Assembly: GCA_016716505.1 (NCBI GenBank)
Contig: JADJWF010000002.1
Span: 124,001-188,000 of the forward strand
Direction: 5' to 3'
Source: Verrucomicrobiota bacterium
Lineage (GTDB): Bacteria > Verrucomicrobiota > Verrucomicrobiia > Limisphaerales > J093
Length of the DNA: 64,000 bases
Below, one piece after another: positions 33,786 through 41,155 of this stretch. A program made the position numbers and the translations under genes. Below the pieces are notes generated by a model. The model was not told where the DNA came from. It saw nothing but the letters and a program-made list of their open reading frames with translations, and did no database searches. Every line of letters begins with the position of its first letter. Position 1 is the first letter of the stretch.

Positions 33786-34703
33786 ATGCGACACAAACCT
33801 TCCTCGAATCTCTCCTTGCTGAATCGCCGCGACTTCATCGGCCGCTCCGCCGCCCTGCTTGGGACCGCTGTCATGGCACCCGCCGGGTTGGCTGCCGCCG
33901 GCAAGCGTTCCCACGCGGATCAGGTCGAGCTCGGCAAAACCGGTCTGCGGTGCAGCCGCCTGGGCATCGGCACCGGCAGTCACAGCGGCAACGTTCAGAG
34001 GGCGCTGGGCAAGGAAGGCTTCATCCGTCTGATCCACTACGCCTTTGACCAGGGGATTACGTACATTGACTGCGCCCAGAGCTACGCGACGTTCGAGTGG
34101 ATCGGCGACGCGATCAAGGGCCTGCCGCGCGAAAAGCTTTTCGTGCAGTCGAAGATCGGCGGGCAGCCCGAGAAGGTGCTCGAGGTCATTGACCGTCACC
34201 GCAAGGTGTTCGACACCGACTACGTGGACAGCCTGCTGGTGCATTGCATGGTGCAAGGGCGGTGGACCGATGGCTGGAAGCGGATCATGGACGGATTCGA
34301 TGAGGCCCGCGAACGGAAGTGGATTCGCGCCAAGGGCGTTTCCTGCCACAGCCTGCCCGCGTTGAGCGCCGCGGTGGCAAGTGACTGGACGCAGATTCAC
34401 CTCGTGCGCCTCAATCCGCAGGGCGCGCACGTGGATACTCCCGCTGAAACTTGGAACGCAAAGAGCGACCCCAGCCACGTGCCACCCGTGGTCGAGCAAA
34501 TCAAACTCATGCGCGCCAAGGGTCGCGGCGTCCTCGGCATGAAACTCGTCGGCGACGGCGATTTCACCAACGCCGAGGACCGGGAGAAAGCGATGCAGTA
34601 CGCGATGAAATCGGGGTTGCTGGACTCCGTGGTCGTTGGCTTCAAAAGCACAGCCGAGATTGACGAAACCATCGAGCGCATGAACCGCGCGCTGGCCGCG
34701 TAG
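33786..34703 (+). CDS. Tat-exported aldo/keto reductase
   Basis: A 305-residue aldo/keto reductase with a Tat signal at its N-terminus (N-R-R-D-F-I-G-R-S-A-A-L-L-G, residues 13-26, followed by a hydrophobic Ala-rich core). The mature part begins with V-E-L-G-K-T-G-L-R-C-S-R-L-G-I-G-T-G and has the family features: Asp in Y-I-D-C-A, catalytic Tyr in Q-S-Y, Lys in Q-S-K-I-G-G, and His in L-L-V-H-C-M. The C-terminal region G-V-L-G-M-K-L-V-G-D-G and S-V-V-V-G-F-K-S-T-A-E-I is typical. Exported AKRs are common in this phylum and Planctomycetota; the substrate is unknown. The ATG at 33786 puts the Tat motif near the N-terminus; a start 69 nt upstream is not preferred. Confidence 0.9.
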   Translation: MRHKPSSNLSLLNRRDFIGRSAALLGTAVMAPAGLAAAGKRSHADQVELGKTGLRCSRLGIGTGSHSGNVQRALGKEGFIRLIHYAFDQGITYIDCAQSYATFEWIGDAIKGLPREKLFVQSKIGGQPEKVLEVIDRHRKVFDTDYVDSLLVHCMVQGRWTDGWKRIMDGFDEARERKWIRAKGVSCHSLPALSAAVASDWTQIHLVRLNPQGAHVDTPAETWNAKSDPSHVPPVVEQIKLMRAKGRGVLGMKLVGDGDFTNAEDREKAMQYAMKSGLLDSVVVGFKSTAEIDETIERMNRALAA

Positions 34704-34802
34704 GCGAGGCGAAGACGGGTTTCCGCCCTGCCCTTCGTCTTCCTGAATTCCGACAACCAACTCCCCCCGGCAACGCGGCGCTACTTCGTCCCGCCAAGGG
34801 GG

Positions 34803-34838
34803 CGAATCCCGGCGATATTTCGAATCCCGGCGATATTT
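34803..34838. repeat. 18-bp exact tandem duplication
   Basis: CGAATCCCGGCGATATTT occurs twice in a row (34803-34820 and 34821-34838) in the 261-nt gap before the caspase gene. Nothing else is recognisable in that gap. Confidence 0.85.
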
Positions 34839-34964
34839 GCGTCCGGCGCCGAGGGGAGTACGTTCACGAGCAAGATCACTGTCGTGTCCGCCTCGGTGCT
34901 GCCGTGCGGACCGTGGTGATCGAGTTCGCAAACATCACGCCAACCCCGAACCCAAATCAAACCT

Positions 34965-35795
34965 ATGGCCAGCAACCGCCGCGCCCTTGTGGTCGGCATC
35001 AATCAGTTCAAGAACCTCCCCGACGCCGCCCTGCGCGGCTGCGTGAACGACACCGTGGAAATGAACGCCCTCCTGAAGGCCTATTCCGGTTTTGGCCCGG
35101 GCGATATCGTCACGCTCACCTACGCCGAGGCCACGAAGGCCAACATCCTCGGCCACCTGAAGGACATGGTGGACGGCGCGAAGGCCGGCCGGTACGCCTA
35201 CCTCGTCTTCTCACTCTCCAGTCACGGCACGCAGGTGCCCGATCTCGACGGCGACGAACCCGACCGGGCCGATGAGGCATTCTGCCCTTACGACCTCGCA
35301 GAGAAGAACGGGGCTTGGGACCCTGCCCACATCATCACGGATGACGAACTGCGCGATCTTTTCATCCAGTTGCCGAAGAGCACGCTGCTCGAGGTCTATC
35401 TCGACACCTGCCACAGCGGCACTGGGCTGCGCAGCATTGACCTGCTGCTCGGGCGCAAGCCGCGCTACCTGCCCCCGCCCTCGCTGGATGCTTTCGAGGA
35501 GGTCGAGGGCGCGCAGTCGCGCGGCCTGGGGCGGGCGTTACTGGAACGGGGCGTGGTTCACCACATCCTGTGGACCGGTTGCCGTTCGGACCAGACCAGT
35601 GCGGACGCCCTGATCGAGGGCAAGTGGCGGGGCGCCTTCACCTACTACTACGGCAAGCACCTGCGGGCGGCGAAAGGCAAAATCAGCCGGAAAGCGTTGC
35701 TGAAGAAAGTGCGCGCCGACCTCAAGGCCAACCGCTACACGCAGGTTCCGCAGTTGGAGTGCGAGGCGACTTCCCGCAAGGCGAAGGTGATGTAA
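34965..35795 (+). CDS. Caspase-family (peptidase C14, orthocaspase-like) protein
   Basis: A 276-residue cytoplasmic caspase-fold protein. It begins R-R-A-L-V-V-G-I-N-Q-F and holds the catalytic dyad: His87 in F-S-L-S-S-H-G-T-Q-V and Cys149 in Y-L-D-T-C-H-S-G-T-G. The D-G-D-E-P-D-R-A-D-E-A-F-C-P-Y-D segment between them is typical of type I metacaspase/orthocaspase p20 domains. Such enzymes cut after Arg or Lys and are calcium dependent in studied cases. There is no signal peptide, no second domain and no obvious partner (no NLR, gasdermin or TPR gene beside it), so its trigger and target are unknown. It is convergent with the glycosyltransferase gene. Confidence 0.9.
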   Translation: MASNRRALVVGINQFKNLPDAALRGCVNDTVEMNALLKAYSGFGPGDIVTLTYAEATKANILGHLKDMVDGAKAGRYAYLVFSLSSHGTQVPDLDGDEPDRADEAFCPYDLAEKNGAWDPAHIITDDELRDLFIQLPKSTLLEVYLDTCHSGTGLRSIDLLLGRKPRYLPPPSLDAFEEVEGAQSRGLGRALLERGVVHHILWTGCRSDQTSADALIEGKWRGAFTYYYGKHLRAAKGKISRKALLKKVRADLKANRYTQVPQLECEATSRKAKVM

Positions 35796-35801
35796 GCGGC
35801 G

Positions 35802-36983
35802 TTACGGCCCCGTCCGGTCCGCACCCGAACGACGATCAAGCAGATCGCGGTAAAGACGGGCGATGGCCGCGACCATGTCCTCGACGGCGAAATGCCGCTC
35901 CACAAAGGCCCGGCCACGGAGCCCGAGGCGTCGGCCCTCGTCCGGCGCCTCGGCCAGTCCGGCAATGGCCCGCAGCAGGGCCTCACGATCGCCGGGCGCG
36001 ACGAGAAATCCCGTTTCACCGTTGAAGCACACTTCTGCCGCGCCGTCCGCATCGTAGGCCACCACGGGCTTGCCCGCCGCCAGCGCCTGCGGAAGTGCCC
36101 GCGCGAGGCCCTCCCGCAAAGACAGATGCACCAAGGCGTCCATGATTCCGACATACCGCGGCACCTCCTCCGGAGCCACCAGACCGGTGAAGACAAAGTG
36201 CCCCGCCAACCCCGGCGCGCGGGCCAGAGATTCGAACCGATCACGCCACCGCCCATCTCCCACCAGCAAGAACTGGATCCGCGGACACCGGCGGATCAGC
36301 TCCGGCGCCACCGCGAACAGGTCGTCGTGGCCCTTGAGTTGGAACAACCGCGCGATCTTTCCGACCACGAAGTCATCGGGCCGCAACCCGAGCAACCGCC
36401 GCAAGTCCGGGTCGTTGGCAGCGTTGAGAAAGGGGCGCAGATCGAAGCCGCTGAAGATCCGCGTATAGCGATCCGGTGCGCCGATGCCGGCCGCCAGGTA
36501 CTGCCGCGCCATGGCCTCGGCAACGACCACGAAGTGATCCGTCAGCCGCCCGGCCAGCCGTTCGGCGCTCGTGAATGCCAGGTTGGCGAGCCAACCTTGG
36601 AACGGCCCGAACGATGGTCCGTGAATGGTGTGAACGATGACCGGCACGCGCGCCCTGCGGGCGGCCAAACGGCCGATCACGCCGGCCTTGCCGCTGTGGG
36701 TATGGACGATATCGGGCCGCCGTTCCCGCAGCAGTTGCGTCAGCCTCCGCCATGCCTGCACATCGTGCCAGGGATGAACGGGCCGCACCAAGGACGGAAC
36801 GACGGTCAGCAGCCCCGGCACCTGGCTGACGCGAGACTCGAGCGAACCCTCGGGGCCGGCGGTCGGTCCTGAGATGAGATCCACCTCCATCCCCGGCAAT
36901 CGGCGCAACCCGAGCACCGTTGCAATTGTGTTCTCCTGCGCGCCGCCGACAATCAACCGGGTGATGATGTGCGTGACACGCAT
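35802..36983 (-). CDS. Glycosyltransferase family 4
   Basis: A 393-residue GT-B glycosyltransferase. The N-terminal domain opens V-T-H-I-I-T-R-L-I-V-G-G-A-Q-E-N-T and has H-T-H-S-G-K-A-G-V-I-G-R (near 95) and V-H-T-I-H-G. The C-terminal nucleotide-sugar domain has K-I-A-R-L-F-Q-L-K-G-H-D-D-L (near 210), L-L-V-G-D-G and the E-G-L-A-R-A-L-P-Q-A-L-A-A-G-K-P-V-V-A acceptor-binding signature. Enzymes of this class add a sugar to a lipid-linked or polysaccharide acceptor on the cytoplasmic side of the membrane. It follows the DUF2723/TPR gene by 9 nt and so is the third gene of the rlmD operon. The substrate cannot be inferred. Confidence 0.93.
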   Translation of the reverse strand: MRVTHIITRLIVGGAQENTIATVLGLRRLPGMEVDLISGPTAGPEGSLESRVSQVPGLLTVVPSLVRPVHPWHDVQAWRRLTQLLRERRPDIVHTHSGKAGVIGRLAARRARVPVIVHTIHGPSFGPFQGWLANLAFTSAERLAGRLTDHFVVVAEAMARQYLAAGIGAPDRYTRIFSGFDLRPFLNAANDPDLRRLLGLRPDDFVVGKIARLFQLKGHDDLFAVAPELIRRCPRIQFLLVGDGRWRDRFESLARAPGLAGHFVFTGLVAPEEVPRYVGIMDALVHLSLREGLARALPQALAAGKPVVAYDADGAAEVCFNGETGFLVAPGDREALLRAIAGLAEAPDEGRRLGLRGRAFVERHFAVEDMVAAIARLYRDLLDRRSGADRTGP

Positions 36984-36992
36984 CCGCCCGGA

Positions 36993-39722
36993 TCAGCCCG
37001 CCCTGCCGCCCCGGGCCTCGCGCAGGCGTTGCTCCACGGCGCGATACTCCTCGGTATTCTTGGGGGCGGTTTCCAAATAGCTTTGCCAGTGACGGATGGC
37101 GGTGGCCGTGTCGTTGCGCCGGGCCGCAATCTCCGCCAGACCGTACTGAACGGCATGAGATTTCGGGAGTAACTTCACGAGCGCCACGTAGTCACGCTCG
37201 GCGGCGTCCAAGTTGCCGAGCTGGAGGTTGGCGGTCGCCCGATTCATCAAGGCGGGCGGATAATCCGGCGCGGCCGCGAGCAGGCGATCCATCGTCGCAA
37301 CCACTTCATCGAACTTCTTCTGCTGCGTCTTGATCACCGCCAGGTTCAGGAGCGCCCCGCGGTCGGTGGGATCCAACGCCAGTTGCCGCTCCAGCTCCGG
37401 CAGCGCCTTTTCGAACTCACCCAGAGCCAGATACACCTGGCTCAGACCGAAGTGCGGCAACGTTTTGTTGGGAAACTCGGTGCGAAGTTTCACCAGCTCC
37501 CGCTCGGCTCCTTCTGCGTCGCCCGCCGCGAAACGGGCCATGCCCAACGTGTAGCCGGCCAGCAGTCGGATGACCTGATTGGTTGGAAACCACGACTGAA
37601 CGCGGCTGAGCTCCGTGTACCCCTGGCGATGATTGCCGCCTTGGGAAAACACCCACCCGACCTGCGCGGTGAACGCCGGACTGTCGAACGGACCGTTCAT
37701 CAGGATCAGATCGTCCCACGTCCGGTAGCCGGACCGCAGTGGCGGGATCTGGTTGAAATCACGGGCTGCCAGCGGCTCGCCTTTCGTGGTCGCGGCCACG
37801 AACTCCCGGTTGAAATCCAGATTCGCGCGGGCCTGATCGCTGTAGGGGTTCAGCTTCAGTGCCAGTTCGAAATGCGCGGCCGCATGGGTCCAGTCGCCCG
37901 CCCGCTGCAGGGCAACTCCCCAGTGATTGAGCGCCCGCGCATAGTAATTGCGGAGGTAAAAGCGCTCGTTGTTCGTCTCGTCCTTGACCGCCCCCAGCCG
38001 CACCAGCGCCGGCCGAATCCCATCCCAGAACGTCTGGTTTTGCTGGATCACGTCGTCGCCGAGGGGGATCGGCGTCGTCGGGTCGGGTGGCCGCAATTTG
38101 AGGGCGAACACCAGCCCACGCGGTTCGGCGTAGAGCGTCTCGAAGTAATAGCCCAAACTCGGGTGCAGGTAGAACACCTGGTTGGTCGTCGCCACCGCTG
38201 TTACCAAGTTCGCGAGGAAGGAAGCCGGCAGGGGCTCGGGCAGATTCTGCGGGTCCGTCAACGGCGTCCAGCGACCGGGGTAGTGCTTCACCAACTGGGC
38301 ATGATAGGCGTGATAGGGCAGCAGCGAGGAGCGAAGCAAGACATGCGGGTGGCCCGGTTTTCGCCGGTGCAGTGCCGCCTCCGCCAGCATTAATTCCGTC
38401 GGCGTGTCAGCGATGAGATAAGCGCCCTCTTCCGGAAGGTTATGCACCATGGCCTCCGCCATCTGCGCCAAAGCCCGCCCGTCGTTCTCCCGGAGCACAC
38501 GCACATTCTTGTAGATCAGGAACAGCGCGGTCGCGGCTGCCGTCAGGATCACCAACGTCGTCACCGCCTGGAGGGCGAAGGCACTGGCGGCCGTGGGTCG
38601 GCGCCAGACACGGCTGGCGGGCGGCCGGACGATCAGCAGCAGGTAGCCGGAATAGTACGCCAGCCCCAAGGCCGCCAGAAAGTAGAACGGCAACAGGGCC
38701 ATCCCGAAACCAAGCTGCCGCGGTCCCCACCGGAGATCCAGAAACGCAGTCAGACACAGCGCCAGCATCAACACATGAATCAGCCCCACGATCAGGCGCG
38801 TCACCGCCGCACCGGCCGCGTTGGTGTCGGCGGGGTTGGCCTTGGTGCGGATGCCCATGACCAACACCGGCACCATCACCTGCAGGGCGAGCAGCAGCAC
38901 CACGTAGGGCGGGAAGCTCGCCAATGCCTGCTTTTGCAGCCCGAGCACGTTCTTGAGATACATTCCGAAGGTCAGGTCGCTCACGTCCCGGACCATTCCC
39001 ACCAGCGGCAGCACCAGGTAAAACGCCAGCCCCGCCAGCCCCAACAGGAACATGCGAAGCAGGAAACGCGGCTGGAAAAACTCCCAGCCCTTGATCCACA
39101 CCAGCGCCACGAGGAACGCCGGGAAAAACGCGATCATCGCGTAGTTGTTGGCGACGGCGGCGCCATAGACCACCGCGAACTGCCGCAACCAGCCTTCTTT
39201 CCGTTCCACCCGGAACTCCAGGAGGCACCGGACCAGCCACGCGAACAGGAACACATCCAGCATCTCCCCGGTGGCGGCCGTGGCGTGCTCCCAGAACGTC
39301 AACTGCAGACCACACGCCACCACCGCGAACAGGGGCGGCAGCCAGCTCAGCGGAATCGAGAGGAAGGCGTGCTCGTGCCGCTCCCGCAGTCGCGCCTCGC
39401 GCGTGCGATCAAACGGCAGCAATCCGATGCACCGGACCAGCACGCCCAGCGTCGCCGCCGCCAGGACCGCGGACAGGGCGTTGAGCGCCATCGGCAGATG
39501 GCCCGGCGACAGCAGCTTGAACGGCAGCGTCAGCAGGTAGTGCAGCGGCGCGTGAGCGGGGGCTGTCCAGTCCCAACCGGCCACCCGGGCCACGGTCGGC
39601 AGGCTTTCCAGGCGGACCCAGCGGTTCAGCGTGACCAGATACACAATCAGCATCACGGCCGTGACGATCCACGGCAGGCGTTGGCGAACAAACTCGGCGG
39701 CGGTCGGCGACTTTGGTTGCAT
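36993..39722 (-). CDS. DUF2723-like membrane protein with C-terminal TPR repeats
   Basis: A 909-residue inner-membrane protein. The N-terminal part resembles DUF2723 (a GT-C, O-mannosyltransferase-like family): a first helix, then A-P-A-H-A-P-L-H-Y-L-L-T-L-P-F and about ten membrane segments, with T-F-W-E-H-A-T-A-A-T-G-E-M near residue 150. A hydrophilic extracytoplasmic region follows and the last 200 residues are TPR repeats (A-L-N-H-W-G-V-A-L-Q-R-A-G-D-W, A-L-L-N-L-A-V-I-K-T-Q-Q-K-K and so on). Such proteins may transfer sugars to exported proteins; this is inference from the fold. The ATG at 39722 lies 19 nt after the rlmD stop, and the glycosyltransferase follows, which makes a three-gene operon. 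Confidence 0.85.
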   Translation of the reverse strand: MQPKSPTAAEFVRQRLPWIVTAVMLIVYLVTLNRWVRLESLPTVARVAGWDWTAPAHAPLHYLLTLPFKLLSPGHLPMALNALSAVLAAATLGVLVRCIGLLPFDRTREARLRERHEHAFLSIPLSWLPPLFAVVACGLQLTFWEHATAATGEMLDVFLFAWLVRCLLEFRVERKEGWLRQFAVVYGAAVANNYAMIAFFPAFLVALVWIKGWEFFQPRFLLRMFLLGLAGLAFYLVLPLVGMVRDVSDLTFGMYLKNVLGLQKQALASFPPYVVLLLALQVMVPVLVMGIRTKANPADTNAAGAAVTRLIVGLIHVLMLALCLTAFLDLRWGPRQLGFGMALLPFYFLAALGLAYYSGYLLLIVRPPASRVWRRPTAASAFALQAVTTLVILTAAATALFLIYKNVRVLRENDGRALAQMAEAMVHNLPEEGAYLIADTPTELMLAEAALHRRKPGHPHVLLRSSLLPYHAYHAQLVKHYPGRWTPLTDPQNLPEPLPASFLANLVTAVATTNQVFYLHPSLGYYFETLYAEPRGLVFALKLRPPDPTTPIPLGDDVIQQNQTFWDGIRPALVRLGAVKDETNNERFYLRNYYARALNHWGVALQRAGDWTHAAAHFELALKLNPYSDQARANLDFNREFVAATTKGEPLAARDFNQIPPLRSGYRTWDDLILMNGPFDSPAFTAQVGWVFSQGGNHRQGYTELSRVQSWFPTNQVIRLLAGYTLGMARFAAGDAEGAERELVKLRTEFPNKTLPHFGLSQVYLALGEFEKALPELERQLALDPTDRGALLNLAVIKTQQKKFDEVVATMDRLLAAAPDYPPALMNRATANLQLGNLDAAERDYVALVKLLPKSHAVQYGLAEIAARRNDTATAIRHWQSYLETAPKNTEEYRAVEQRLREARGGRAG

Positions 39723-39741
39723 CGGCGTCACACAACCATGT

Positions 39742-40956
39742 TCAACCCACGGCCGGTTCCCCGGCAAGGTTAGTTTGGGCGGGAGCCGTCGCGGCCGCTT
39801 CCGCGCCCAGCCGCAGGTCCGCCACGCACTCGACATGCTGCGTCTGCGGAAACATGTCGAGCGCGTCCAGCCGGACCAGCTCGTACCGCCCCTCCGCGCA
39901 CAGGGCCTTGAGGTCCCGGGCCAGCGTCGCCGGATGACACGACACGTGGAGAATCTGCGCCGGCCCTGCACGGCGAAGTACGTCAATGGCGGCCGGCCGG
40001 CAACCGGTGCGCGGCGGGTCCAGAATCAACACCGTCCGGGCCCGGTCGAACTTCTCCAGGAGCCCGGGCAAGGCCTCGCCGACATCGCCGGCAATGAACT
40101 CCCCGTTCGCCACGCCCCGCTGGCGCGCGTTCTGGCGCGCTGCCCGGATGGCCATCCGATCGTATTCCACCCCGGCAAACGACTCCACGTCCGCCGCGAG
40201 TTCGAGGGCAAAGAATCCCACCCCGCAGTACGCATCCACCAGGAACCGCGCGCCCGCATCACGCACCCGCTCGCGGACGGTGTTCACCAGCTCGGGCAGG
40301 AGAAAGAAATTGTTCTGGAAAAACGAATCGGGCGGGACCTCCCAGCCTTCCGGCTGGATCCGTAAGGACACCTTGATGCCGCCCTTGGGCGGCGGATTGC
40401 GCCGCACCTCGCGAATCTGCTCGTTCAGCGCCGGCTCGGCGATGGCGCATTCCTCGATGTCTTCCACCAGGCCGCAGTCATGCCGGAGAAATCCGATGTT
40501 CAGGCGCCGCTCGGGCTTGTTCCACTGACTGCGGATCAGCAGGCGATTGCGATAGCCGTACGGCTGGGGACACGGCTTCACCGGCTGCACCAATTGGGGA
40601 TCGAACCCGCCGAGCCGCTGCATCAGGTCCGCCACCTGCTTCCGCTTCAGGCGAAGCTGCTCTGCGTAGTCAATGTGCTGGTACTGACAGCCGCCGCAGC
40701 CCCCGAAGTACCGGCATTTCGGCTCCACGCGCAGGGGTGAAGGCGTCACCACGCGCACGAGCTTCGCGCGGGCAAAATGCTTCTTCACCTCCGTCAATTC
40801 CACCTCCACCTCCTCGCCGAGGACGACAAACGGCACGAAGATCACGAAGTCCCCCACGCGGGCGACGCCATCGCCGCCGAAGGCGATGTCGCTAATGGTG
40901 ACCGTGTACCGCTGGCCGAGGTTCGGCGGCGGCAGGTGAAAAGCCTCTGCTTGCAT
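39742..40956 (-). CDS. rlmD: 23S rRNA (uracil-C5)-methyltransferase, RlmD/RumA type
   Basis: SAM-dependent methyltransferase of the RumA family, which makes 5-methyluridine in 23S rRNA. The N-terminal TRAM domain (about 14-72) is followed by an iron-sulfur site C-R-Y-F-G-G-C-G-G-C-Q-Y-Q (Cys81, Cys87, Cys90, and a fourth Cys in E-E-C-A-I). The methyltransferase domain has D-A-Y-C-G-V-G-F-F-A-L (SAM binding), D-P-P-R-T-G-C and the catalytic cysteine in H-V-S-C-H-P-A-T-L-A-R-D. The length of 404 residues fits. The ATG at 40956 is chosen because the upstream 50 codons are not conserved. It may instead be the closely related RlmCD; the exact uridine cannot be told from the sequence. Confidence 0.92.
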   Translation of the reverse strand: MQAEAFHLPPPNLGQRYTVTISDIAFGGDGVARVGDFVIFVPFVVLGEEVEVELTEVKKHFARAKLVRVVTPSPLRVEPKCRYFGGCGGCQYQHIDYAEQLRLKRKQVADLMQRLGGFDPQLVQPVKPCPQPYGYRNRLLIRSQWNKPERRLNIGFLRHDCGLVEDIEECAIAEPALNEQIREVRRNPPPKGGIKVSLRIQPEGWEVPPDSFFQNNFFLLPELVNTVRERVRDAGARFLVDAYCGVGFFALELAADVESFAGVEYDRMAIRAARQNARQRGVANGEFIAGDVGEALPGLLEKFDRARTVLILDPPRTGCRPAAIDVLRRAGPAQILHVSCHPATLARDLKALCAEGRYELVRLDALDMFPQTQHVECVADLRLGAEAAATAPAQTNLAGEPAVG

Positions 40957-41155
40957 CGCGGCGACGCTGCCACAGCCGCGAACGCTCTGCACGCACAGAG
41001 GTGACCACGCCCGACCCCTGACCGACCTTCCCCCAGTCAGCGCGGTGACCCAGCCACGCCCGTCCGCCTCTGGTCCCGCCGCGCCGTGACAACACGGGGC
41101 CGCCAAGGATCAAGCCAGCGGTTCGGGCGTCGCCGCCCGCCCGGTCGCTCGCGGG

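Noticed and set aside
34965..35795. Caspase as part of an anti-phage system
   Set aside because: No NLR, gasdermin, reverse transcriptase, nuclease or TPR partner lies next to it; neighbours are an aldo/keto reductase and a glycosyltransferase.
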